Notes: generated by a model not told the origin, from the letters alone. A stretch of DNA of 64,000 bases from an uncultured Psychrobacter sp. (GCA_947501045.1 CANMUI010000001.1:744001-808000), one strand, 5' to 3'. Counted from the first letter of the stretch, positions 35,546-45,578 are shown. Numbers and translations are program-made.

Positions 35546-36589
35546 ATGAAGAAGTTACTTTTGGCTACAGCAATCGCTGCTCTATCTGTATCTGCAGCCA
35601 ATGCCGCACCAACGCTATACGGTAAAGCTTTTTTAGCCGCTGACTACGAAAACGCTGAGTTTGATGGTCCTTCTGGCAACATGTACGACGAAGATACGTT
35701 AGAGATTAACTCTCATGCTTCACGTATTGGTCTTAAAGGCTCTGAAGCCATGACTGCGAATACTGATGTGATCTATCAGTTAGAGTATGGTACAAGTATT
35801 GATGGTGATAATGCTACCTTCACTAACCGTGATACGTATCTTGGTGTGGTAAACAAGCAATTTGGTGAGTTCCGTGTTGGTAAAAACCAATCTAGCCTAG
35901 CGCGTATTGACAACGTTGTAGTGAATCAAGGTTACTGGGATAACCTAGGTCAAACTAGAAATGAAAGTGAGGTTGTTGAAGCATTAAACATGGCGGATAG
36001 TAATCGTATCAATAGCTCAGTTATCTGGACTGCACCTAAGTACGCTGGTCTACCAGTACAACTGTCTGCTATGTACAGCTCTGACGATGTAAATGGCAAT
36101 GATAACGAGGGTTTTGGTGTAGCAGCGCTATTTGATCAAGGTACTGGCTTCACTGCTGGTATTGCTTATGACAAGGACCAAAACATTGTAGGCGACATCA
36201 TTCGCGGTACTGCTACTGTAGATCTAGGTAAGTACATGGCTTATCCAGTACAGTTAGGTGCGCTATATCAAGTAGGGGATTATGATGATGTCGATAAAGA
36301 CGAGAAAGGTTTAGTTATTAGTGCTCAAATGGGCTTAACTAACTTTGCTCGTCCAGTGTCTGTATACACACAGTACAATAAAACTGACAACTTAAATGGC
36401 GTTGATAATGCTGATTCTGATCAGATCGTTGTTGGTGGCAAGTACATGTATAAAGATAATATCATTGCACATGCCTATGCTGGTGTGAACAGCGCTGACA
36501 ATGTCTCACTTATGGATGTCGATGGTAATAGTGTGAATGGTGATGGCGATGTAGTCGTAGTAGGTACTGGTCTAGAATACTTATTCTAG
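35546..36589 (+). CDS. Outer-membrane porin 1 of 3
   Basis: 347 residues. The signal peptide is KKLLLATAIAALSVSAANA, cleaved before APTLYGKAFL. The mature protein has the Gram-negative general porin pattern: SHASRIGLKGSEAMTANTDV, TNRDTYLGVVNKQFGEFRVG, and the C-terminal GLEYLF, ending in the Phe needed for barrel assembly. Acidic residues dominate. It is paralogous to the next two porins. It has a long leader starting near 35254 and an AGTGGAGATACCCC ribosome region. Substrate preference cannot be read from the sequence. Confidence 0.92.
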   Translation: MKKLLLATAIAALSVSAANAAPTLYGKAFLAADYENAEFDGPSGNMYDEDTLEINSHASRIGLKGSEAMTANTDVIYQLEYGTSIDGDNATFTNRDTYLGVVNKQFGEFRVGKNQSSLARIDNVVVNQGYWDNLGQTRNESEVVEALNMADSNRINSSVIWTAPKYAGLPVQLSAMYSSDDVNGNDNEGFGVAALFDQGTGFTAGIAYDKDQNIVGDIIRGTATVDLGKYMAYPVQLGALYQVGDYDDVDKDEKGLVISAQMGLTNFARPVSVYTQYNKTDNLNGVDNADSDQIVVGGKYMYKDNIIAHAYAGVNSADNVSLMDVDGNSVNGDGDVVVVGTGLEYLF

Positions 36590-36611
36590 TAACAACTAGA
36601 ATTTGCTTCTA

Positions 36612-36641
36612 AAAAACTCATCCTTCGGGGTGAGTTTTTTT
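36612..36641 (+). terminator. Intrinsic terminator of porin 1
   Basis: AACTCATCC and GGGTGAGTT pair around a TTCG tetraloop, flanked by A and T runs. Confidence 0.9.
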
Positions 36642-36784
36642 GTTGTGTTGATTTTGTTTTAGAACAGACAGAAAAAACGTAAAAACGCAAGGCCATTCTA
36701 GGTTTTGTGTGGTTCCTTGAGTAGACTATAATGCGGTTAATAACCCGCTTATGTAATCATCAAGTATTAGAGTAGATATCTACT

Positions 36785-37897
36785 ATGAAAAAACTCCTCT
36801 TAATTCCAGCCGTTTTAACTATGTCTGTACCTACTGCTCAAGCCGCACTAGAGCTCTATGGCAAAGTATTTGTGTCTGCTGATTATGTCAGCGCTAAGGC
36901 TGACAATATTAATAACAATTATAACTCTAAAGAACCTAGCAGGAATTTATTAGAAGTCGGCTCGCACTCATCAAGATTGGGTTTTAGAGGCTCTGAAGCT
37001 ATCACTGCTAACAATGATGTCGTGTATCAACTAGAGTACGAAGTCGAGATCGATGAAGAGGATGAAGGCGTCGCGTTTACTAGTCGTGATACTTATCTAG
37101 GCTTAAAGAATCCAGCCTATGGCGAGTTTCGCTTTGGTCATAATACCTCCGTTTTGGATTATGTAAACAATGTAGATGTGAGTGAGGGCTATTGGGACAA
37201 CTTGGGCGTATCTAGACTTGAGCAAGAAGAAGAGCTTAAAGGTCTAAACATGCTCGATTACTCTCGACAAAGTAACTCTGCTGTATGGATTGCGCCTAAA
37301 TACAAAGATTTGACGCTTGCGTTACAATATGCCGCTGATGAAGAGGCTAACAAAGATGGCTATGGGGCTTCTTTGATGTTTGATAAAGGTGCAGGCTTCA
37401 CCGCAGGCATCTCTTATAGTAAGGATATGGATGTCGATGACTCTATGACTGTGGTCGAATCTAACGGCACAGATGCAGTGGAGCAGACGCTGACTTATGG
37501 TGGCGATGTGATTCGGGGAACGGCAACTATTGATTTGAGTCAATTTACCGATTATCCATTAACACTAGGTGCCATGTATCAGCAGACTGATTATGACTTT
37601 ATAGGCTCGGACAAAGAACAAGGCTTGCTGGTAAGTGCTGAGAGGGACTTGGCTAATTTTAATAAGCCAGCCGCTATTTATGTACAGTATAGCCAAACGA
37701 CTAATCTAAATGGTTTGGATGATAATGATTCGAACCAGATTATATTGGGCGGCAAATACGACTTTACAGAAAACATCATTGCTCATGCTTATATTGGACA
37801 GAATAAAGCTGACTATACTCATCCAATGGACCCTACCAATACAGTTGAAGATATTAGAGTGTTTGCTGTCGGTGGCGGCTTAGAATATCTGTTTTAA
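36785..37897 (+). CDS. Outer-membrane porin 2 of 3
   Basis: 370 residues. Signal peptide KKLLLIPAVLTMSVPTAQA, cleaved before ALELYGKVFV. Barrel motifs are shared with its neighbours: GSHSSRLGFRGSEAITANND, SRDTYLGLKNPAYGEFRFG, and GLEYLF at the end. Compared with porin 1 it has longer acidic loops (DEEDEGVAF) and an insertion including TVVESNGTDAVEQTLTYGGD. It shares its last ~25 residues (HAYIGQNKADYTHPMDPTNT) more closely with porin 3 than with porin 1. Its upstream region does not share the repeat element found before porins 1 and 3, and it has its own leader. Confidence 0.92.
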   Translation: MKKLLLIPAVLTMSVPTAQAALELYGKVFVSADYVSAKADNINNNYNSKEPSRNLLEVGSHSSRLGFRGSEAITANNDVVYQLEYEVEIDEEDEGVAFTSRDTYLGLKNPAYGEFRFGHNTSVLDYVNNVDVSEGYWDNLGVSRLEQEEELKGLNMLDYSRQSNSAVWIAPKYKDLTLALQYAADEEANKDGYGASLMFDKGAGFTAGISYSKDMDVDDSMTVVESNGTDAVEQTLTYGGDVIRGTATIDLSQFTDYPLTLGAMYQQTDYDFIGSDKEQGLLVSAERDLANFNKPAAIYVQYSQTTNLNGLDDNDSNQIILGGKYDFTENIIAHAYIGQNKADYTHPMDPTNTVEDIRVFAVGGGLEYLF

Positions 37898-38002
37898 GAT
37901 CGATTTTATAAAGCTCAATTACTATCAGTCTCTGTATGTCTCTGTACCTATCTGCTCTAGTAACTGTCAGCTTTAATGCTTATATGAATATTGCAACGTG
38001 TG

Positions 38003-38020
38003 TCAAAGTTGTTATGCTTA
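38003..38020 (+). repeat. Porin upstream element, copy 2
   Basis: Identical 18 bases to 35266-35283; see that entry. It lies about 100 bases before the porin 3 start. Only porins 1 and 3 carry it. Confidence 0.75.
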
Positions 38021-38121
38021 TCGCAAATTTATGAGCTTGTAATAGATGTTTCCTATTATGCCTTATTTTTTTAACACGTTATAGCCGTCCGTCATTAAAA
38101 TTGTAAAATAGAGATCTTTTT

Positions 38122-39255
38122 ATGAGAAAACTACTTTTAGCATCAGCGATTACTATCGTAACTGTACCAGTTGCGCAAGCAGCACCGGAAATCTATGGCA
38201 AAGCCTTTTTGACTAGTGATTATGTCAATGGTGAAGCTGATTATGATGATCGAGGTAATATTGAGAGTCCTGATGACTCTGATATAGACGAATTACAAAT
38301 AAACTCAAATTTTTCGCGTATAGGCCTACGAGGTTCGGAAGCGATAACCACTGATACTGATGTCATTTATCGATTGGAGTACGGTATCGATATTGACGGT
38401 GATGATAGTGGAACCTTACAAAGCCGCGATACTTATTTAGGTTTAAAAAACGACAACTATGGTGAGCTGCGTGTTGGGCGTAACTCTTCTATTTTTAGCT
38501 ACTTGTACGATCCTATCCTTAATAGAGCTTACTGGGATAATTTAGGGAAAAGAACACTTAATGACAATGGTGGAGTTTCTGCCCTAAACATGCTTGATTA
38601 TACGCGCTCAAGTAACTCAGCTTTATGGATTGCTCCTGAATATAAAGATTTACAGTTGGTACTACAGTATGCAGCTGATGAAAGTTTTGATAATGAGGAT
38701 GGCGAAGAAGGTTACGGGGCAGCGTTAAAGCTAGATCAAGGGACGGGCTATACGGCAGCTATTGCTTATAGTAAAGATATCGAGGCTAGTGGTAGCATTG
38801 AAACTTTAGATTCTATTACTGACGACAATGCTGAAGGTCGCATAAACTATGGCGGCGACGCTTTTCGCGGCGCAGTCACTGTCGATGTAGATAAATATAT
38901 AAACATAGCCACCCCTTTAACTTTAGGAGCGGTATATCAGCAAGCGGACTATGATTTTGCAGGTTCTGATAAAGAAAAAGGTCTAATACTAAGTGGTAAG
39001 ATTGGCTTGAACAACCTTAATCGTCCAGCGTTTATTTATGTGCAATACAATAATACTGAGAATCTAAACGGTATCGGCAATAATGATTCTGACCAGATAG
39101 TAGTTGGCGGCGAGTACAACTTTAAAGATAATATCATCGGTCACGCTTATATTGGTCAAAACTCAGCAGATTATACTAGCCCCACTGATCCTACCAATTC
39201 GGTCGCCGATATTAAGGTGTTCGCTGCTGGTGCTGGTATAGAATATCTTTTTTAA
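38122..39255 (+). CDS. Outer-membrane porin 3 of 3
   Basis: 377 residues. Signal peptide LLLASAITIVTVPVAQA, cleaved before APEIYGKAFL. Porin motifs: NFSRIGLRGSEAITTDTDV, SRDTYLGLKNDNYGELRVG, GLNNLNRPAFIYVQYN and the ending GIEYLF. It resembles porin 2 in the C-terminal half (HAYIGQNSADYTSPTDPTN) and porin 1 in its upstream region, suggesting the cluster arose by more than one duplication. It has a good GAGATCTTTTT ribosome region and a terminator downstream. Confidence 0.92.
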   Translation: MRKLLLASAITIVTVPVAQAAPEIYGKAFLTSDYVNGEADYDDRGNIESPDDSDIDELQINSNFSRIGLRGSEAITTDTDVIYRLEYGIDIDGDDSGTLQSRDTYLGLKNDNYGELRVGRNSSIFSYLYDPILNRAYWDNLGKRTLNDNGGVSALNMLDYTRSSNSALWIAPEYKDLQLVLQYAADESFDNEDGEEGYGAALKLDQGTGYTAAIAYSKDIEASGSIETLDSITDDNAEGRINYGGDAFRGAVTVDVDKYINIATPLTLGAVYQQADYDFAGSDKEKGLILSGKIGLNNLNRPAFIYVQYNNTENLNGIGNNDSDQIVVGGEYNFKDNIIGHAYIGQNSADYTSPTDPTNSVADIKVFAAGAGIEYLF

Positions 39256-39282
39256 ACAAGGATTGCGGTATTAGAGAGATGT

Positions 39283-39314
39283 AAAAAAGCTTATCCTTTA
39301 GGGTAAGCTTTTTT
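39283..39314 (+). terminator. Intrinsic terminator of porin 3
   Basis: AAAAAAGCTTATCC and GGGTAAGCTTTTTT form a long stem around TTTA. Confidence 0.9.
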
Positions 39315-39451
39315 ATAGACAATAATGACTGTAATAAAGCTCTTATAGGCGGCGTCTAAGACCTAAGAATTTAGGTAAGTTTAGGTTTTGCTCTATATTT
39401 TATAGCATATTTTTAGTAGAATCCTTCTTTACCAACTACCGATAGAGTACT

Positions 39452-41086
39452 ATGACCAAGTTTATATTTGTGACCGGTGGGGTAGTGTCCTCACTAGGAA
39501 AAGGTATTACCGCAGCCTCTCTTGCTGCTATCTTAGAAGCACGCGGTGTCAGCGTGACTATGACGAAAATGGATCCGTACATCAACGTTGATCCAGGTAC
39601 TATGAGTCCGTTTCAACATGGAGAGGTGTTTGTCACCGAAGATGGAGCGGAGACAGATTTGGATTTGGGCTATTATGAGCGCTTTTTGCGCCGCTCTAAG
39701 ATGAGTAAAAGCAACAATTTTACCAGTGGCCGTATTTATCAAAACGTCTTAAATAAAGAGCGCCGTGGTGAGTACCTTGGCGGTACCGTACAAGTTATTC
39801 CACATATCACTGATGAGATTAAGAGTAAAATATTAGCCAGCGGTGAAGGCTACGATATCGCCATTATTGAGATTGGTGGTACTGTTGGTGATATCGAGTC
39901 ACTACCTTTCATGGAAGCAGTGCGTCAGATGCAGGTTGAGCTGGGTCGCAATAAAGCCATGCTTATGCATTTAACTCTAGTGCCTTATATCGCTAGCGCC
40001 GGCGAGACTAAAACCAAGCCTACTCAGCACTCAGTCAAAGAGCTGCGCTCAATTGGTCTGCAGCCCGATATTTTAATTTGTCGCTCAGATCACCATATCT
40101 CACCTGACAACCGCCGCAAGATTGCTTTATTTACCAATGTGGAGGAGCGCGCGGTTATCATGTGTGAAGATGCTCAAAGCATTTATCAGATACCGCGTAC
40201 GCTCTATGAGCAGGATCTTGATGATCTTATTTGTGAGCGTTTTGGTCTTGATCTGCCAGAAGCGGATTTGAGCGACTGGGATAAGGTGGTAGAAGCGCAG
40301 CTCAATCCTGAGTCCACTCTCACAGTGGCCATGGTCGGCAAATATGTTGAGCTGCCTGATGCTTATAAATCGATTAACGAAGCTTTGCTACATGCCGGTA
40401 TCACTCATAAGGTGGCAGTCAATATTAACTATATTGATGCTGAACATTTAGAGAGTGATGACGCTTTATTTGATCAGCTTAGTCAAGCTGACGCTATTTT
40501 GGTGCCAGGCGGCTTTGGTGAGCGCGGAACGCTAGGTAAAATTAAAGCGATTACTTATGCCCGTGTGAATAATGTTCCCTACCTAGGTATTTGCTTGGGT
40601 ATGCAGCTTGCGGTCATTGAATACGCGCGTAATGTATTGGGTATCGATGCCAACTCTTCTGAGTTTGATCGTAAAAGTAGCGAGCCTATTATTGGTCTTA
40701 TTACGGAGTGGTTAGACGAGCGCGGCGAGCTGCAAATTCGTACTGATAACTCAGATCTTGGTGGCACCATGCGTTTGGGTGCTCAGCAAGCGGAACTGGT
40801 TGCTGGTAGCAAGCTTGCTCAAATTTATGGCGCTAACAATATAACCGAACGTCATCGCCATCGTTACGAGATGAATAATCGCTATATTGAACCGCTTGAA
40901 CAAGCTGGTATGAGCATCTCAGGTTATTCTGCCAAACAGCATTTGGTGGAGTCGGTTGAGATTGGCTCTCACCCTTGGTTTATCGCAGTACAGTTTCATC
41001 CTGAATTTACCAGCTCGCCCAGAGGTGGTCATCCGCTGTTCAATAGTTTTGTCAAAGCGGCAAAAAATTATAGCGAAGCTAAATAA
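39452..41086 (+). CDS. pyrG: CTP synthase
   Basis: 544 residues. It makes CTP from UTP with ATP and glutamine. The N-terminal synthetase domain starts MTKFIFVTGGVVSSLGKGIT (P-loop) with KMDPYINVDPGTMSPFQHGE and EIGGTVGDIESLPFMEA. The glutamine amidotransferase domain has VPGGFGERG, YLGICLGMQLAVIEYA with the nucleophile Cys, and the HPEF triad near the end (FHPEFTSSP). It opens the conserved pyrG-kdsA-eno-ftsB-ispD block. Confidence 0.98.
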   Translation: MTKFIFVTGGVVSSLGKGITAASLAAILEARGVSVTMTKMDPYINVDPGTMSPFQHGEVFVTEDGAETDLDLGYYERFLRRSKMSKSNNFTSGRIYQNVLNKERRGEYLGGTVQVIPHITDEIKSKILASGEGYDIAIIEIGGTVGDIESLPFMEAVRQMQVELGRNKAMLMHLTLVPYIASAGETKTKPTQHSVKELRSIGLQPDILICRSDHHISPDNRRKIALFTNVEERAVIMCEDAQSIYQIPRTLYEQDLDDLICERFGLDLPEADLSDWDKVVEAQLNPESTLTVAMVGKYVELPDAYKSINEALLHAGITHKVAVNINYIDAEHLESDDALFDQLSQADAILVPGGFGERGTLGKIKAITYARVNNVPYLGICLGMQLAVIEYARNVLGIDANSSEFDRKSSEPIIGLITEWLDERGELQIRTDNSDLGGTMRLGAQQAELVAGSKLAQIYGANNITERHRHRYEMNNRYIEPLEQAGMSISGYSAKQHLVESVEIGSHPWFIAVQFHPEFTSSPRGGHPLFNSFVKAAKNYSEAK

Positions 41087-41133
41087 TAACCTAAATCATT
41101 TATATTTCAAACAATGAGATTTTATGAAAAATG

Positions 41134-41164
41134 AAGAGACTAATCTACGGATTGGTCTTTTTTT
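41134..41164 (+). terminator. Intrinsic terminator between pyrG and kdsA
   Basis: GAGACTAATC and GATTGGTCTT pair (two G-T pairs) around TACG, followed by seven T. Confidence 0.8.
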
Positions 41165-41277
41165 ATAGCGCTTATTCTTAGCAGTGACATCCAATTACGC
41201 TTGCGCTGTTTTTTTTATTCAGCGATCAGTTACAATATGATAAAAACACGTACAACAATAAAGAGGGTAATTCGTTT

Positions 41278-42153
41278 ATGGATAATTTAGTAGCCGCACA
41301 GTCGCATATTGAACTTAAAAGTAGCAACGATAGCATTATCAACATTGGTAATAATCAACCTTTTGTGTTATTTGGCGGCATGAATGTGCTGGAATCAAAA
41401 GAGCTTGCGTTCGAGATCGCTGAGCAATATATTGATATCTGTCAGCGCTTAGGTATTGGTTATGTGTTTAAAGCCAGTTTTGACAAGGCCAATCGCTCAA
41501 GTTTGCACTCGTTTCGCGGGCCAGGACTAGAAAAAGGGGTTGATTGGCTTGGGCAAATCAAAGAAAAATATCAAGTGCCGATTATTACTGATGTCCATGA
41601 ACCATATCAAGCTCAGCCAGTAGCCGAGGTCGCCGATATTATCCAATTGCCTGCCTTTTTATCACGCCAAACCGATCTAGTAGAAGCGATGGCCAAGACC
41701 GGTGCTATTATTAATATCAAAAAAGCCCAGTTTTTAGCGCCGCATGAGATGAGCCATATCATTAATAAATGTTTAGAGGCTGGCAATGATAAGCTTATTC
41801 TTTGCGAGCGCGGAAGTAGCTTTGGTTACAACAACTTAATCGTTGACATGCTAGGTTTTGATATCATGAAGCAGATGAATGTCCCTGTGTTTTTTGATGT
41901 GACCCATAGCTTGCAGCAACCAGGTGCGCGTAGCGATAGTGCAGGCGGGCGCCGTGAACAGATTACTACTTTGGCACGAGCAGGTATGGCAACGGGCCTA
42001 GCAGGATTATTTTTAGAAGCCCATCCGAATCCTGAAAGCGCTAAATGCGATGGCCCTTGTGCCTTACGCACAAGCCAGCTAGAGCCATTTTTATGTCAGT
42101 TAAAGCAGATCGATGACCTAGTAAAAGGATTTGCGGTATTAGATACTCACTAA
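41278..42153 (+). CDS. kdsA: 3-deoxy-8-phosphooctulonate (KDO-8-P) synthase
   Basis: 291 residues. It condenses phosphoenolpyruvate and arabinose 5-phosphate for the KDO of lipopolysaccharide. Motifs: PFVLFGGMNVLESKELAFEI, KASFDKANRSSLHSFRGPGL, ITDVHEPYQAQPVAEVADI, IQLPAFLSRQTDLVEAMAKTG, CERGSSFGYNNLIVDM and DVTHSLQQPG. The family usually starts a little later; the first ~18 residues are an extension. It is followed 31 bases later by the HMA-fold gene, not by eno. Confidence 0.97.
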   Translation: MDNLVAAQSHIELKSSNDSIINIGNNQPFVLFGGMNVLESKELAFEIAEQYIDICQRLGIGYVFKASFDKANRSSLHSFRGPGLEKGVDWLGQIKEKYQVPIITDVHEPYQAQPVAEVADIIQLPAFLSRQTDLVEAMAKTGAIINIKKAQFLAPHEMSHIINKCLEAGNDKLILCERGSSFGYNNLIVDMLGFDIMKQMNVPVFFDVTHSLQQPGARSDSAGGRREQITTLARAGMATGLAGLFLEAHPNPESAKCDGPCALRTSQLEPFLCQLKQIDDLVKGFAVLDTH

Positions 42154-42184
42154 TGAGGGGCAGGCATACTAAAAGGAGAAGTTT

Positions 42185-42439
42185 ATGGCGATTAAAATGG
42201 CCAAAGTAAGCATCGAAAATATTGATGATGCTAAAGGGGTAGAGAGCGTTATGACTGCGCTAAAAAACATCAATGGCGTCACTGCAGTTGAGCTGGATCC
42301 TGCAAGTAGCACGGCTCTGATAAAATATGATGATACAGACACCAGTATCCATGCGTTTACTGCTGCTATCAGTATGGTAGATTATGTTACCCAGCCGTAT
42401 CCTATCGATGCACCGCAAAATCCTCGCTATCATGATTAA
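42185..42439 (+). CDS. HMA-fold protein without a CxxC metal site
   Basis: 84 residues after AAAAGGAGAAGTTT, a strong ribosome site. Its pattern matches a heavy-metal-associated domain: KVSIENIDDAKGVESVMTAL (beta then helix), VTAVELDPASSTALIKYD (two strands), then SIHAFTAAISMVD (helix). But the position of the CxxC loop reads DDAKG, so it cannot bind copper in the usual way. It lies between kdsA and a CopZ-like chaperone with a proper GMTCGGC. A partner or regulator of the copper module, or a degenerate relative, is inferred. Confidence 0.7.
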   Translation: MAIKMAKVSIENIDDAKGVESVMTALKNINGVTAVELDPASSTALIKYDDTDTSIHAFTAAISMVDYVTQPYPIDAPQNPRYHD

Positions 42440-42629
42440 CCATAGACAATGACGGTTAACTATAAAGAATACAGTTACGTTTTACCTCAATAATTACTAA
42501 GCTAATTATAAAGTGTTTACTAAACTGGCTTGATGTTAGAGTAGATATAGCTTAACGTAGATATTAGATTATTTGATTTGTAATAATTTTAATTTTTTAA
42601 CTCATATAAATAACAATAAGGAGTCTAAC

Positions 42630-42854
42630 ATGGCAAACCAAACTCGTATTATTAAAATTGATGGTATGACCTGCGGCGGCTGTGTGACTAGTGTCCATAA
42701 AGCAGCTGGTGATATTGAAGGCGTAGATACTATCAGTGTCGATCTTGAAGACAATCAAGCAACGGTTACTTTTGACGACAGCAAAACTAGCGCTGAGAAA
42801 ATTGCCGCTGCTATTGACGAAGCGGGCTTCGATGCTACGGTCGCTAATTCTTAA
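42630..42854 (+). CDS. copZ: Copper chaperone, CopZ-like (HMA domain)
   Basis: 74 residues starting at MANQTRIIKI, chosen for the AAGGAGTCTAAC site just before it; the upstream in-frame extension has none. A complete HMA domain: IDGMTCGGCVTSVHKAA with the metal-binding CxxC, then VDTISVDLEDNQATVTFDD and IAAAIDEAGFDATV. It carries Cu(I) in the cytosol to the adjacent CopA. The acidic residues around the site are typical of bacterial CopZ. Confidence 0.88.
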   Translation: MANQTRIIKIDGMTCGGCVTSVHKAAGDIEGVDTISVDLEDNQATVTFDDSKTSAEKIAAAIDEAGFDATVANS

Positions 42855-42889
42855 CTTTGATTCATTTAGCTTTTCGTTAGCTTAATACT

Positions 42890-42915
42890 AAACCAGCTTT
42901 TATAGCTGGTTTTTT
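42890..42915 (+). terminator. Intrinsic terminator of the copper chaperone gene
   Basis: AACCAGCT (42891-42898) pairs with AGCTGGTT (42904-42911) around TTTAT, then a T run. It separates copZ from copA, so copA must have its own promoter in the 315 bases that follow, where I saw no clear CueR-type site. Confidence 0.88.
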
Positions 42916-43229
42916 GTTAGCGAAAAATAGCTGCTGCTGATTCATGTAGGTTAAATAACAGACTCACTGTAATAATAAGATGATTATCTTGTTTAGGTTA
43001 AAGTCCTTGAATTAGCAGTAACCATGACCATTTAATAGCTATCATTATATTTTTTCATATAACGAAAAATAAGTATTTAACATTTAAATATGCATCCTAG
43101 TAATGTTGCTACTACAGGGACTAAACGGTTTTGTATAAGTTTTTTAGGTACCCTACTTATATGCTTTGATAGCTTATAAATCATGCCTATTTACAATCGT
43201 CTTTACAATCGTCATCACGAGCTTTATTT

Positions 43230-45578
43230 ATGAATGAATCCGTCCATACCGCTGATAATCAATCCTATGATGTTGAGACTGATATTAAGTCGCAGACTCA
43301 GCTTGAGCCTGAGCGCGCGCACCTGCAATTGGCGATTGATGGCATGTCCTGTCAGGCTTGCGCGTCCAGAATTGAAAAAGTTCTCGGTAAAAAGTCTGCG
43401 ATTTACAAGGCGAGTGTAAGCTTTGCAGGTGAGACGGCTAATGTAGATTATGATCCTACGCAGACCACACCTGAACAGGTGACAGAATGGGTCAATAAGA
43501 CTGGGTTTGTTGCTAATTTGCAAGCAGGTGATGACTTATTTGCCAAGACTGACGAAGATACAGCTACCAAATGGCCATGGCGTCTGATAGCACTGTGGGT
43601 TTGTTTAGTACCATTTTTAGTGGGTATGGCAGGTATGCTGACGGGTTTTGGTATGGCTTGGATGCCACCGATTTGGCTACAGTTTGTCCTAGCGACTATC
43701 GTACAGTTCGGTTTAGCGCTACCTTTTTACAAGAGCGCTTGGGCATCTATTAAAGGTGGTCTTGCTAATATGGATGTGCTCGTTGTCATCGGTACGGTAA
43801 CTATTTGGGCCTATTCAACTTATCTATGGCTAACGCACGGTGATGGTAGTTTAGATAGTTTGCTACAAGGCGCAGCTCACCACGGTCCTGGCGTATATTT
43901 TGAAGCAGGGGTCATGGTTATCGCCTTTGTCCGTACTGGTAAATATCTTGAGGAGCGAACCAAAAAGCATAGTCTCAACAGTATCGATTTATTGTTATCT
44001 TTAACTCCTGATGAGGTCGAGCAGCAGCAGCCTAATGGCGACTTTCACAACGTGGCGCTACAAGATGTGCAAATAGATGATATTTTGCGTGCCAAGCAAG
44101 GCAGCCGCGTCGCTACCGATGGTGTAGTCATTGGCGGTAGTGGCTGGTGTGTAGAGAGTCATTTAACAGGCGAGTCGGTACCGCTCAAAAAAGAAGAGGG
44201 CGATGAGCTATTAGCAGGAGCACTAGTCGAAAATGGTAGTTTGCTGTATCGTGTACGCGCTAAAGGTAGTGATACCAAGCTTGGTGATATGGTGCAGGCA
44301 CTGAGCGATGCCCAAGGTTCAAAAGCCAATTTAGCTCGCCTTGCCGATAGAGTCACGGCTATCTTTGTCCCTGTTGTCGTTACCATCGCTCTGATTACCT
44401 TTGGGCTGACATGGTGGCTGACTGGTATGGTGGATACCGCCTTAATGCACGCCGTATCGGTGCTGGTCATCGCTTGCCCTTGCGCACTTGGTCTTGCGAC
44501 ACCTGCCGCTATTATGGCGGGCATGGGGGTCGCCGCGCGTCATGGAGTTTGGTTTAAGGACGCGCAAAGCTTGGAGGCGGCTGGTAACATAGATACGGTA
44601 GTACTTGATAAAACGGGTACTTTAACAATAGGTAAACCTACTCTCGTTGATCGGGTCATGGTTGACAAGTCAATAGCGGATGATGAGGTATTGCAGATTG
44701 CAGCCAGTGTTGAAGCTCATGCTAGCCATCCATTAGCTACTGCCATCATCAATGCCGCTAAAGAGCGTAAACTATCGCTCCTATCTGTCACCGATGTCAG
44801 CGTAATCAAAGGCGCTGGTATTCAAGCGAATATCGAGGGTTTAGGGATAGTAAAAGTAGGCACAGCAGAGTTTGCCAATTTAACCCTACCAAAACTGATG
44901 CCAAAAGTATGGCAAATTGCCAGTACCGTTGCGGTCAGTATCAATGATGAGCCTTTGGGTGCTTTTGCCTTAGCCGATGATTTAAAAGCGGATACGCCAG
45001 AGGCTATTGACGCATTACAACAAGCTGGTATTAATGTGGTCTTGATGAGTGGCGATAAGCAGTCCGTAGTCGATCATGTAGCAGGACAACTGGGTATCAA
45101 AGAGGCTTACGGTAAAATGAGTCCCCGCGACAAAGCCAGTCAAATCGCTAAACTGCAAACGGCAGGTCACAAAGTAGCTATGGCAGGAGACGGTGTCAAT
45201 GACGCCCCGGCCATGGCTACAGCAGATGCCAGCTTTGCTATGTTTGAAGGTACCGATGTAGCGCAGCATAGTGCATCGGCTCGCCTGATGGGTGAGTCGC
45301 TTATGCACATTGATGCCGCACAAAAAATTGCGAATGCCACGTTGCGCAACATCAAGCAAAACTTATTCTTTGCTTTTCTTTACAACACCCTTGGTATTCC
45401 GCTTGCCGCTTTTGGCTTTTTAAATCCTATGATTGCAGCCGCTGCTATGGCGCTAAGCTCAATTTCAGTACTTATGAATGCGCTACGTTTAACCCAGTTT
45501 AAGACGGAGGTCGAGCTTGACAATACCGTATCTGTCTCTAACACCAAGTCTAACCATCTAGCAAAAACGCAAGCATAA
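43230..45578 (+). CDS. copA: Copper-exporting P1B-type ATPase
   Basis: 782 residues. One N-terminal HMA domain (IDGMSCQACASRIEKVLG) follows a 35-residue leader. Six or more membrane helices, the CPC ion-binding motif in VIACPCALGLATPAAI, the phosphorylation site DKTGTLTIGKP, the HP motif in EAHASHPLATAI, and GDGVNDAPAMATADA are all present. The phosphatase signature SHLTGESVPLKKEEG is in the actuator domain. It pumps Cu(I) out of the cytoplasm. It lies between copZ and eno on the same strand. Confidence 0.96.
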   Translation: MNESVHTADNQSYDVETDIKSQTQLEPERAHLQLAIDGMSCQACASRIEKVLGKKSAIYKASVSFAGETANVDYDPTQTTPEQVTEWVNKTGFVANLQAGDDLFAKTDEDTATKWPWRLIALWVCLVPFLVGMAGMLTGFGMAWMPPIWLQFVLATIVQFGLALPFYKSAWASIKGGLANMDVLVVIGTVTIWAYSTYLWLTHGDGSLDSLLQGAAHHGPGVYFEAGVMVIAFVRTGKYLEERTKKHSLNSIDLLLSLTPDEVEQQQPNGDFHNVALQDVQIDDILRAKQGSRVATDGVVIGGSGWCVESHLTGESVPLKKEEGDELLAGALVENGSLLYRVRAKGSDTKLGDMVQALSDAQGSKANLARLADRVTAIFVPVVVTIALITFGLTWWLTGMVDTALMHAVSVLVIACPCALGLATPAAIMAGMGVAARHGVWFKDAQSLEAAGNIDTVVLDKTGTLTIGKPTLVDRVMVDKSIADDEVLQIAASVEAHASHPLATAIINAAKERKLSLLSVTDVSVIKGAGIQANIEGLGIVKVGTAEFANLTLPKLMPKVWQIASTVAVSINDEPLGAFALADDLKADTPEAIDALQQAGINVVLMSGDKQSVVDHVAGQLGIKEAYGKMSPRDKASQIAKLQTAGHKVAMAGDGVNDAPAMATADASFAMFEGTDVAQHSASARLMGESLMHIDAAQKIANATLRNIKQNLFFAFLYNTLGIPLAAFGFLNPMIAAAAMALSSISVLMNALRLTQFKTEVELDNTVSVSNTKSNHLAKTQA

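Noticed and set aside
43140..43166. ATAAGT...ACTTAT inverted pair before copA as a copper operator
   Set aside because: Short arms, does not match known CueR or CsoR operator patterns.
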